The notes beneath the pieces are model-generated. The model was not told the origin of the DNA. It did not search any database and saw only the letters and a program-made list of their open reading frames with translations. The position numbers and the translations under genes are program-made. Positions 34,793 through 44,795 of a stretch of DNA of 64,000 nucleotides are shown one piece after another. How positions within the stretch are numbered: the first letter of the stretch is position 1; every line of letters begins with the position of its first letter. This DNA is from Evernia prunastri (Eukaryota > Ascomycota > Lecanoromycetes > Lecanorales > Parmeliaceae): positions 284,941 to 348,940 of the forward strand of contig NKYR01000028.1 of the NCBI GenBank assembly GCA_003184365.1. The letters run 5' to 3'.

Positions 34793-37228
34793 ATGGCCGA
34801 GGTAGACATTGCGCCGAGATTCGGCGCCGAGCTCAAAGATGGCTTCAAACCAGTCAATGCTTGGGTTGCGAACGGAGTCACCTGGCTTGAAGATATACAG
34901 CAATTCTACCGGGAAAGAGCGTCGATTGAGAAGGAGTACAGTTCCAAGCTGTACGGCTTGGCTAGGAAGAATTTTGAAAAGAAAGCGAAGCGGTCCAGTA
35001 GCCTGAGCGTAGGGGACACCCCAAGTATGACGCCGGGTTCCTTGGAATGGTAAGTATAATCTTTCCGGCAATACAATGATCCTCATCTGATGGCAGTGCA
35101 TATAGTGCTTCTCTTACCACGTGGACCACTCAACTTTCTACGCTTGAATCAAGAGCTGCAGAACATGATCGGTATTCCTCGGAGCTTATCTTACAGATCG
35201 CAGACCCACTCAGAAACCTGGCCGCACGTTACGAAGAGATACGGAAAAGTCATGCCGAATATGCTGCCAAGTTGGAGAGGGAGCGAGATCTATCGTATGG
35301 TGACCTGAAGAAAACCAAGGGCCGGTACGACGGAGCCTGTCAAGAGGTCGAGAGCAGGCGTAAGAAGACGGAGTCCTCGTTCGACCATGGCAAGTACAAA
35401 GCGCAAAGTGCATACCAGCAACAAATCATGGAAATGCACAACGTGAAGGTAAGGCTGTTGTTCGAAAATCCATGCTTCTGATGAGCCTGCCTACTTACGC
35501 GCAAACGTAGAATACCTATCTCATCAACATCAACGTCACAAACAAGCAGAAAGAGAGATACTACCATGAGTATGTTCCCGAGCTGTTAGACGTAAGGTCC
35601 ACTGCTAGCCCCCAACGCAGTAACTGCATCTTCTGACTATACGCTAGAGCCTACAAGACCTCTCGGAGACACGAATCAACCAACTCAACTCACTGTGGTC
35701 GCACGCTGTCAACCTAGAATCATCTGCCCTCTCTCGAAGTACCAACCACCTGCAGCACCTCGGCTCCGAAATACCACGCAACAACCCGAAGTTAGACTCA
35801 ATGATGTTTGTACGGCATAATGTGGCGCCGTGGCAAGAACCGTTGGATTCGATGTTCGAGCCAAGCCCCGTCTGGCTGGATGATAGTACCATGGTAGTCG
35901 ACGAGACGGCAAAGATATACCTACGGAATGTGCTAGGCAAGAGCAAGAGCCAACTGCGGGATCTAAAGCAAGACGTGGACAAAAGAAGGAGAGAAGTCGA
36001 GGCCATCAAGATGGTACGGAGAAACATACGACAAGGCAAAGACAAGCGAGATGAGGTGGAAATGGTGAAGGCAATGTTCAACGCTCAAGAGCTCCTCCAC
36101 GAAGTTGAACGACAGCGATTGACTGCAGAGGTCGAAACTCATACAATCACTTCGACTGTGGGCGACGTATCACTTGGAGCTCAGAATCACGCATTCAAAT
36201 CTCAAACATTCAAAGTACCCACGAACTGCGATCTCTGTGGGGAAAGGATATGGGGCTTATCCGCTAAAGGATTTGATTGTCAGAATTGCGGCTACACATG
36301 CCACAGCAAATGCGAACTCAAAGTACCGGCGGAGTGTCCTGGGGAGCAGTCAAAAGAAGGGAAGAAGAAACTGAAAGTGGAAAGACAGGCGGCCTCCAAA
36401 GTTGCTCCACCACAGAGTAATGGGGGACCTCCAGAGGGTGTTACAGAGCTCCCAGCATTGAGCAGAAGTAATACCATGGATACTCTTAGCTCGGGCTATG
36501 CGGCTAGCGCATACAGATCAGTTTCTGGCAAGATGCCAACCGATGAGACGAATACGGATGAAGCAGGGTCTCCACCTCCAGCAAGCAAGCCTGCTACGAT
36601 AAGAAAGAACAGAATAGTAGCTCCGCCGCCTACGCAGTACATCGCCGAGATGTCGGGTAACGGCGTTAGTGAAGGCGGCTCGAGTACATCCCATCCTACA
36701 GAACAGCGAGGAAGAATCAATTATGCGTATCAGGCGACCACCGAGGGTGAAGCATCAGTGGAAGAGGGTGATGAGGTCTTGATCGTTGAGCTAGATGGTG
36801 CGTGTCAGAATGAGCCTAGCCCCCTCAAACAAATCTCCGCGCTAACAGACTCAGATGGCTCTGGCTGGACCACTGTCCGTGTCAATGCCCACACGACCGG
36901 CCTTGTTCCAACATCCTACCTCGAATTGCTTGCTGCTCCCCCAGTTCTAGAACGGCCTGTCTCCTCCTACTCCAGCTCTTCCACCTCCCTCACGGGGAGC
37001 ATACCTAGCAAGAAGAAAGGTCCGGCGGTAGCCCCCAAACGAGGCGCCAAGAAATTGAAATACGTTGAAGCATTGTACGATTACGAATCACGAAGCGATG
37101 CCGAGTGGAGCATGAGCGAAGGAGAGAGATTTGTACTTGTAAATAAAGACACCGGAGATGGATGGGCGGATGTCGAAAAAGGGGGTGTGACGAAGAGCGT
37201 GCCTGCGAATTATATCCAAGAGGTTTGA
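34793..37228 (+). CDS. BZZ1: F-BAR/C1/SH3 protein BZZ1 (actin and endocytosis)
   Basis: Membrane-curving adaptor that recruits actin nucleation factors to endocytic sites. Exons: 34793–35049, 35097–35448, 35511–35591 and 35648–37228, about 756 residues. The F-BAR domain covers roughly residues 1–320 (starting FGAELKDGFKPVNAWV, then EKEYSSKL and coiled-coil helices). A C1 zinc finger follows, with H–C–C spacing in HAFKSQTFKVPTNCDLCG and CQNCGYTCHSKC. Then come a basic/proline-rich linker and two SH3 domains (INYAYQATTEGEASVEEGDE and VEALYDYESRSDAEW, ending VPANYIQEV). Inside the first SH3, 36798–36848 is a 51-base GT…AG segment that stays in frame. Removing it restores ELDDSDGSGWT, so it is probably a further intron, giving about 739 residues. 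Confidence 0.93.
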
Positions 37229-37759
37229 CTGAATTGTCAGTTTGGACAAAGGGCGCATTCAATGGTGTCGATTGATAGCGTCAGGTAATACCATATTTTC
37301 AGGAGGGATCGCCACCCGTCATGATGTTATGCCTGGCTAGCTGTATTGCGAGCAAAGCCAAAATTCAGGATCCAGTCGTCAAGTCATTCTCGATTACTTA
37401 CCCAATCAAGGCCTCCACTGCTATCCGCCCGCAAAGTCTCGACTTTTCCAGAAGACACTGCCTTTCGCAAAGCTTTCTACTTTTCCCACTATGCCGTAAA
37501 CGCCCTTTGAATCAAGCAAGTAACAAGGTTCACGTTCAATCTCTGTCACAGTGTGTCCGTATTCATCAAGATGCGGTGCGAGACGCTACACGGCGTGAGC
37601 CGACTCTGGTGAGTAACAAAGTCTCTCCGCTATCACACCTTGCCACAGAACAAGTCTTGATATGTCATAAGTCGTCATTAGATCTTAGCTTCCTTTTTCT
37701 TGACGGTCGGGTTCAAAAGCTATTCAAGTTTATGGACGCCAGGTTTGACGCACGGTCGT

Positions 37760-37923
37760 AAGGTGAGCCAAGGGACATTCATGTCGATACAGCTCTTGAG
37801 ATCCTGCCGGGCCTTCCCCAAGTGTTGTTCTTTGGAGTACCAGACATCTGGGGACGCTTCTATCCGCCGGCTGCGTTGGACGAATCAGATGATCCGTCCT
37901 TGGAAGAACCTCCTCGGACCTAG
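37760..37923 (+). pseudogene. possible gene fragment, unidentified
   Basis: A 54-codon stretch ending in TAG reads like folded protein (DIHVDTALEILPGLPQVLFF, then DIWGRFYPP), with an acidic tail. There is no start codon or family match, and upstream sequence in the same frame is closed. It may be an exon of an undetected gene or a remnant. Confidence 0.2.
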
Positions 37924-38573
37924 TAAGTTGTATTACCATCAGCTACATATGGACCAAAGTTAGTAACATAAGAAAAGTACTCCATGCCCTACATGGCAAC
38001 GTTGGATGCAGTCCCGAAAAGAAGTCTTCCATCTAGAGTACATACCGCCCGCGTATTGGCAATACCGGAAGATAAATTGACTTTCCTCCCAATGGCATCT
38101 TTGAATCTGATTGGTCTATCCTTCTTGTACTTGGCTGGAGATTGTGGGTTTTGTGTGGCTGCAAATTTGGCCTTTGCAGCAGCTCCATGGATATAATCGA
38201 GATTTTTCCAACCGCTGCTGCTCCGGCCTATCTCAACATAATTGATCTTCCACGATCGTCATGTGCAAAGCAAGAGGAAGGGCACGGTTCCGATCACTCA
38301 TTCCCGTCTGTTGCTCGGCTAGTTTTTCCAGCAACAAGGCAAAAGTCTCGGGTCGATCCTGGGATTTCTCCGGCATTGAGTGGCACATGCTTAGAATGAG
38401 ATGGCAGCAATACTCCCATCAATCTCCATCTATATTGTTGTATGTTCCGTTCCTCGTCTACTGTAAGCGTCCTACACCCGTCCTGGGCTGTATAAAGCAG
38501 ATTATCATTGTCTTACTAAGCATCTTATAGATGGAGCCCTTTCTCAGGCGGAAGTGAAAAGTTGTTAGCAAAC

Positions 38574-39196
38574 TGCACCAACTACGAGATTCGAAATCGA
38601 TACTGCACCAACTATTCGACTAGCAAGGTTCGACTGTAGATACCGTCCAGCTATTACCTACACTGTACAAAATTCCCACAGACCTCCACTAAGGATATCA
38701 ATGTAGCAAGCCGAACCCAATTTAAATAGACGTTGCAAAACCGTAAGGCTAAGTGCCAAGGTGCTAACCCAAATGAAACAAGCTCTAATACTAAGTATCA
38801 AAGAAATTTCCTCGTAGATCTCAATAATCATGGATAATCCGGGCCTCAACAGGGGCATGATATCAAAAAGCGAAATACGATCAGGATGTGGAGACCCCAG
38901 CGCAGCAGGGCACTTCTCACAAGGATGCATGCAACATGGCAACAAGTGGATCCACAACGATTTCTATAGCCTCACTTCTTACTAGTGGGACGACATGATT
39001 GGCTAGATTGATCGGTAGAAGAACTATGTAATCTCGCATATCCGGGCCACTAAAGGATCAACTTCAGGGTAGTATGACATAATCAATCAAACCTCAACAA
39101 AACCACTCCAATCAGTTGAACCAGTTGGTTTTGAATACCAACTATTTCGGCAAACCAACGATTCCACTGATAGTGGACCAGTTAGTTGGTGCACCA
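38574..39196. mobile_element. candidate small TIR element containing dispersed repeat copy 2
   Basis: The left end has two copies of tgcaccaacta (38575 and 38604 region). The right end has its inverse tagttggtgca near 39183. The interior includes the dispersed repeat shared with 11115–11200 (atctcgcata, ggcca, cttcagggtagt) and clustered ccaact/agttgg motifs. No transposase is seen. Size and inverted ends suggest a non-autonomous element, but target-site duplications were not established. Confidence 0.35.
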
Positions 39197-39370
39197 TCGC
39201 CGGCCCTGGTTAAAGGGAGCTACTGACGATAGGCACGATGAGAATCAGGGATTGATGGCTCGGCAGGGCAACAAACAGGTCGGTGAGGGTGTCACCCTAT
39301 TCTAGGTGAATGCGACTGTCCCGAGACGCTCCCCACATGAAATGATAGAATTTCCGAAGTTTGGTGGGAG

Positions 39371-39625
39371 TATGCAAAGACGCCTAGCCGAACGCTTGAG
39401 GCACCGCTCTCCCGCATATGCAAAGGTGGGTGACCGAGCTCGTACGCAAAGGGTCAAAAGCGAAATCTGCGGACATCTTTGGTATTCCTCACTTCTTTTG
39501 GTCAGAGTGATATGCAAAGGCAGAATCTCCGAACTAATCTTCGGTTACAGGTTGATATGGAAATGTAGATACCCGAACTTCTTTATATGCAAAAGCTGGA
39601 TACCGAATCCAATGCAAAGGTGGCA
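39371..39625 (+). repeat. degenerate tandem repeat, TATGCAAAG…CCGAA units
   Basis: Seven copies of tatgcaaag-like starts (39371, 39417, 39443, 39511, 39556, 39586 and 39611), most followed after about 8 bases by a ccgaa- or cgaa-type motif. Adjacent units are 25–30 bases apart, with gaps of 45–68 where copies have decayed. Confidence 0.6.
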
Positions 39626-40207
39626 TATGCTACCATGCCTCTACATAATTTATGCGGAGCGTTTTTCGGGATGTAAATGTCAGTCGTCAAAGCCATCATT
39701 CGGACAGATTCAAAATGATCCGTTGTTTTAGTATATGACGGGAAGAGCTTAGCAATGAGGAGGTTTAGAGTGAGAAAACGTGGATGCAGAGTGTCACGTT
39801 AGTTCCATCTGGTATCTAACAGGGCCTCCATTAACCTTCCAGTCAAAGCTCTGAGTGACCGAAAGTATTCAGTGCGGTTACTACTCTATCGAGTAATACG
39901 TATATCTCAGTCTCAGCCTTTGTGTCTTGGCATATGCAGGACCTTTGGTCCACGCTCAGAATCCATCGTTCTTGGGTTTTGTTGGTATCTGCAAGCTATC
40001 CCATACGGATTCTACCCTTTCATATGCATGTACCCAGCCTAGGCGGTAATGACCAGGGAAGAGCCAGGAAATGTGATGTGTAGTCTTGAGGCTTCCCAAA
40101 AATGACCCTTTTCTTGTATACCCATCCTCTTTCATCCCAGCTCTTCTCCCATAGCTACTTATCACGAAATTTGGCCCACAAATCCTACTCGCTTAAGTCC
40201 TCTCAAA

Positions 40208-41886
40208 ATGATGCCACTCGATGATGACTCCGTGGCTGTGCATCAAATTCCAACGGTGAACGAACTCTGCCAGGAGCTCCATCTTGAAGATGCTGTCTCT
40301 CAATTTCGGCAGACTCTTATCAGCTTCCGCAAAACTTACACCACCGCCTCTGGGATAACTGGAATGGATATCACCGATTGGGGTTCGGAGAGAAACAGAC
40401 GCATTTTAGGCCTGATGGCTCAGGACTTTCTTGAGACAGACGGGTATGCTTTTAAGTATTGGCCCTCAAGTGGACGAGCAGAGCCTCAAGCTGGACTGGA
40501 GTATTCAAAGGACAGAATCAAGTAAGTCTACAGGCTCTCAACAACACTTCCACGATGCCCGCTGGTTTTTATAGGATCGCAGGGCTCCTTCGAAGGTTGA
40601 TTTGGCGACAGAATGAAATCGCTGCACATAATCAACGACGCAGGGACACTCAGCCCACAGAGGAAATGACTTTTCTCGAAGACGAGTCATGGGAGCACCG
40701 AAGCGGCGGTCTACCAGATTCATCTACACAGAAGAAGAAGATTCTTGAGTCCTCTGAGCGTCTTGGTGATTCCCTTCCTGTCCTTCAAGGTATATTTTCG
40801 TTGGGCGATCCATCCCGAAATATCGGCTTGCAAACCCAGAACAACGAGGATGAACCGTTGCCACCTAATGGTAATGCTCCAGTTGCCAAAATGACCTTCA
40901 AATCGCCAGGTCTGACAGCCGATCGCCCTCGCTTCTCGGGCACAGCTTATCGAGGGAGCTCAAACTTAGCTAGGGTGGCAGGGCCTTCTGTGGTGTCCTC
41001 AGGGACAGATGATGACGAAACTTACGAGGATGAAGATGACGGGGAGGAAGATGACGAGGAAGACGAACCCACACCACCAGCAGGGCGGAAGCGGAGCCGT
41101 CCGCATCGATCGGATGCCTTTCATGGTATGAGCAGTTCTACAAAGGGAAGGCACTTACCAGAGATTGAAAGGTCTGGAAGGGAGACGAGACAGCAAAAGC
41201 GATACCGGCGAATGAATCGTGCCGCAGTCACATCCGGTGCCGCAGCCAAAGATTATAATGACAACCAGAGCGAGAGTAGTTATGCTCAATCGCTCCGCAG
41301 TAGAGGTCCGTCGTGTGACGGCCACGGTCCACTCCTCTCATTCTCTACTTCGGATCTAGGTCCTTCGAGGAACTCCGACGATCGACGAGCAGACTTGCCT
41401 CGGGGTACCGATCCCGACCGCTTTGGGAGGCACTCCTCTCCATCTCGGCAGCGAAGGCCCAGTCCTGCGGCACAAGGGAGAAATGATCAACCTGGTCCTG
41501 CCGTCAATCGCCAAGTTGAGATATTCGTCATCTCGTTCCGCGGCTCCCTTGCAACGTTCAAGGAGTATCCAGGTGGATCCCTCAAAGGCAAAGAATTGCA
41601 CGTCATCTTCGATGAAGTCTCGAAATTAATGTCTAGACAAGAAATCCAAAGGATCAAGTTCAAGCTAGAGACATCGAGAAAGGCGAACGACCGGAAATGC
41701 ATCGTTGAGAGAGGCGACACAAATGTATTCCCCTTGTGGAGAAAAGCGGTCAAACGGCAGATCAAAAAGTGCGCGCACGCAGGCGAGACCAGGTTCAAGA
41801 TCTTATTGGAACTGGATCCTGATCAGCAAGGAGCGGAGGAAGCGGAAGACGCGAACCATGATGAGAGTGATGAAGATTATTGGTAG
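40208..41886 (+). CDS. hypothetical acidic, probably nuclear protein
   Basis: Two exons, 40208–40521 and 40575–41886 (donor GTAAGT, acceptor TATAG), encode 541 residues. The N-terminal 120 residues look folded and helical (ELCQELHLEDAVSQFRQTL, MDITDWGSERNRRILGLMAQ). A central disordered region has an acidic tract (DDDETYEDEDDGEEDDEEDE) followed at once by a basic RKRSRPHR stretch that could be a nuclear localisation signal. Residues about 415–510 look folded again (EIFVISFRGSLATFKEYPGG, then EVSKLMSRQEIQRIKFKLE). The tail is acidic and ends DEDYW. No named domain was recognised. The intron joins the two parts in frame, which supports a real gene. Nuclear location is inferred from composition. 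Confidence 0.65.
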
Positions 41887-42174
41887 TTGCAGCATGGATC
41901 ATCGAGTAGGAAACCTTTAGACGACAGTGCAGCTGCACGTTGCTACTTGACATACAAAACTCAGAGCAGGAAACCCCTCAGAAAGGCCAACCCCCGCACC
42001 ATCGCATTCTCAAGATTTAAAAACCTCCACCTGTGAGTGACATCTGTATTGAGGATGCAGGCCGACATTGGCGTGAGGATTTTGGATGAACGCCCATCTA
42101 TTGCAATTGTTGGAGATCAGACAACTCCATACATCCCATCAAAGTAAAGCCCACCTCCTATCCATCTGTCGAAG
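41887..42174. other. intergenic, convergent 3' regions
   Basis: About 290 bases between the hypothetical gene and the original end of the viperin frame; nothing recognised. Confidence 0.4.
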
Positions 42175-43295
42175 CTAGAAATCAAGCTCAGGATTCTTCC
42201 CCTCCCCACACCCACCATTGCTCGGCTTTGACCAAGCATACTCGCCCCCCCTCTCTTGAAACCCCTCCTCGTCCCAATAAACATCCTTCATCGCCTCCTA
42301 CACCCCAATCTCCAACACACTTCCCGTCTTCCCCTTGACCCCCTTATTCAAGAAGCAGAGATACTCATCCAGCAGCAAATACGAGCTCTTCATCACCCCG
42401 TTCCCCTCGGGCACAAAACATTCATTGTGCTCGTGCCGCTCGCAGAAAGACTCGAATTCCTCGTCCGAGATCTGGAACTCCCGCGCGTCGCGGAGCGTCT
42501 TGTCGCCGCCGTTTTCTTCGTCAATAATGAGCACCTGGAAGCACTTCCAGCGCGTGGGCCCGATGGCCCGGATGGCTTCATTCATATCTTCCTGCCAATT
42601 GTACCGATTGACCACGGTATTGACCTTGAACATGACCCCATACTCCCCGCACAGCGCCGCGAGCTGTCTGAATTTCTCCAAATGCCTCCCCGTGCCGCGG
42701 CCGATCTTGACGTTTGTGGCCTCGACGAAGGAGTCGCAGGACACGGCCATGATGTCAACGTACGCGCCGTACTCGGCAAGCCAGGCAGCGGTGACCTTGC
42801 TGCCGTTCGTGACGATGGAGACGGATTCGAGCCGCAGGGTGCTCTTGCAGTACTGGGCCAGCTGGCCGAGGAACTTGGCGTTCATGAAGGGCTCGCCGCC
42901 GGCGAAGTTGACCTTGCGCATGCCGGCTTGCTGGAGGAGGAGCATGGCGCGCTTGGCGTTGGCGAGGGGCTCGACGTGGGAGGTTTTGGCGGTGTGGAAG
43001 CAGAAACCTGGGGGGTGGGAAGGATGGGTCAGTGTCAAGTGTCAGGATTGAAGGGGGATGCCATATCGGATCGCGACGACGTACCGCAGCTGTAGTTGCA
43101 CTGTCGTGTGAGATGGTAGTTGACCGATATGGGGATCTTCGTCTTTGTGTCTTCTTTTCCATTTTGCTCCTGTGGCTTCACAATATGTGGGTCGGCACCT
43201 CTATGGGTTGCTTTGTTTGATGGGGCGTTTTTTGGCAAGAAATATGCACTTAGAGCAATTGTCAGCAGAGCGATGAAAAGCACTGCGAGAGACAT
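42175..43295 (-). CDS. viperin (RSAD2) homologue, radical SAM enzyme, with in-frame TAG near the C-terminus
   Basis: Family role: converts a nucleoside triphosphate into its 3'-deoxy-3',4'-didehydro form, a chain terminator of viral polymerases, using S-adenosylmethionine and a 4Fe-4S cluster. Exons 43085–43295 and 42175–43007; intron donor GTACGT. The N-terminus MSLAVLFIALLTIALSAYFL is a hydrophobic membrane anchor. The core has VNYHLTRQCNYSCGFCFHTA (CX3CX2C cluster ligands), VNFAGGEPF, SIVTNGS, SCDSF, IGRGTG, then FVPEGNGVMKSSYLLLDEYL. Translation stops at TAG 42298–42300 after 306 residues. Forty further codons in the same frame encode the family's normal C-terminus (VYWDEEGFQERGGEYAWS…, ending LDF) before the next TAG at 42175. 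The stop sits where relatives usually have glutamate. Divergently paired with a nucleotide kinase. Substrate nucleotide unknown. Confidence 0.93.
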
Positions 43296-43784
43296 TTTGG
43301 TGGTATGGTTTGAGAGCTTGACTGTCAGTTATTCAGGAATTCTAGAGGCAGTCTGTTGGGTTTTTATGCTAGTAGGCTGTTTGCCCAGGTCAAACAAAGA
43401 ACTCCTGAGATATGAGCATAAGGCAGGATCATGAAAGGCGTCGCGTGACTCATTGAGATGCATCATGTCTTAGTTTGTTTGGCTACAGATGTCTAAGGTG
43501 CATAGAATGATTTCAGAGAACTCCAGGCTAGACCGCAGCACACAAGACAAAGCGAGCTGCGGCAGAGGACAGGACAGAATGGCCCGCCTTATTCTAAGAT
43601 TATAAAGAATGGTAGCGAACAGAAGCGGAAAGAGAAGCGTGGAAACGCCGAGAAGTGTCGCATGCTGCTGTGTACTAATGCCTATTAATGCCTACCAATG
43701 CCTATTGAGTACGTATATCAGGAACAGATCCCCTGGTAAACTCATTGCTCACATCATCACACAGAGGAGAGAGCTTTGACAATC
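43296..43784. promoter_or_regulatory. shared divergent promoter, viperin / nucleotide kinase
   Basis: 489 bases separate the two start codons, so both genes probably share control elements. Three contiguous 10-base units related to TAATGCCTAT occupy 43676–43705, about 80 bases before the kinase ATG. No repeat of this kind was noticed elsewhere in the window. Confidence 0.5.
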
Positions 43785-44724
43785 ATGACGGAGATGGATC
43801 AAACAAACAACATGAGTGGAGCTGGAGAAACCGCAGGCCTTCCAAGTGAGCTGGAAAAGACGCAGATCATCTGCGTGATTGGTAAAGCTTCTTCCAATTT
43901 GCCCATTTGTTTGCCATACCCTGCTAACAGAAGACCATCAGGCGGACCTGGCGTCGGCAAAGGCACGCAGTGCATGAGACTGGCCACGGATCTTTGCGTT
44001 TCCCACCTGTCAGTTGGCGACGTTCTTCGACAAGGAGGAAGCAAGATATTGGAGAAGTAGGGGATCGATGTCACGGCCTACATGCGAGACGGCAAACTTG
44101 TACCCCAGGAAACCGTGCAAAGCGTCTTAGAGGAGAGCCTTGTCTCCAGTGTCAGAGGGGGAAAGAGTGACATCCTACTGGACGGCTTCCCTAGGAGTAT
44201 GGAACAGACGAAGCTGTTCGAGGCCAGCGTAAGTGCTGAACGCCTGTCAAGGCGTGCAGTAAGAGCCGTAGGCAAGATTGCTGACAAACGCGTAGGGTTT
44301 CAAGATCAAGGCAGTGCTATGGTTCCAGGGCTCCAAGGAGACTTTGCTAGCAGAGTACTCAACCGAGGGAAGACCTCTGGTCGGGTCGACGACAAGGAAG
44401 CCGTATTCGAAAAAAGGTACCAGGGGTTCCTCGATGAGAGCGAAGAAATCATCCGCTATTTCGAACAAGAGAAAAAGCTGTTCAAAGTAATGATAAGAAG
44501 ACTGATCCAGTATCAAGAGGGACGCTGCTGATTTGTGTGTTGTTAGGTGGACTGCGATCGAGAGTTGAAGGAAATCTACCGAGAAATTATGGACTTGGTC
44601 AAGGTGAGCTCCTATGTGAATAAAACTAAACTTTACTGACTTTCAGCAGCGTATCTTCTCTGGGGAGCGCAACGAGGGAGAGGATCCCTCGTGGTTTGAG
44701 GAAGATCCGGAGGAGGAGCTCTAG
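43785..44724 (+). pseudogene. nucleoside-monophosphate kinase (adenylate/UMP-CMP kinase family), disrupted
   Basis: Would phosphorylate an NMP with ATP, feeding nucleotide pools. Exons: 43785–43881, 43942–44228, 44296–44486, 44547–44603 and 44647–44724. Motifs: P-loop IGGPGVGKGTQ restored by intron 1, HLSVGDVLRQ, AYMRDGKLVPQETV, ILLDGFPRSMEQ (NMP-binding), then NRGKTSGRVDDKEAV (LID) and RYQGFLDESEEIIRYFEQ; the C-terminal tail is acidic. Two lesions: TAG at 44058–44060 between SKILEK and GIDVTAYMRDG, and exon 3 (191 bases) needs a −1 shift around 44340–44350 to pass from KIKAVLWFQGSKETL to the RVLNRGKTSGR frame. Everything else, including five exons with good splice sites, is preserved, so decay is recent or the sequence has errors. 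Nucleotide preference cannot be read. Confidence 0.85.
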
Positions 44725-44795
44725 ACTTGGCGAATCAACAGTGCTTGGTAATAGGGAGAAGCTGAGAAAATGGGTTTTGCTTGATAGATATTGAG

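Larger units (their letters stand above)
37229..40207. other. 3-kb repeat-bearing, gene-poor stretch
   Basis: Contains a coding-like fragment (about 37760–37923), a candidate terminal-inverted-repeat element (38574–39196) and a degenerate tandem repeat (39371–39625). Long frames at 37321–37761 and 38658–38957 lack motifs. Confidence 0.5.

Noticed and set aside
37321..37761. 146-codon plus-strand frame
   Set aside because: Composition lacks any domain signature and no splice signals extend it.
39371..39625. CRISPR-like array
   Set aside because: Eukaryotic DNA, units diverged, spacers not uniform, no cas genes.
42256..43095. 279-codon plus-strand frame
   Set aside because: It is the complement of the viperin gene, whose minus-strand motifs are unambiguous; the long antisense frame follows from GC-rich codons.
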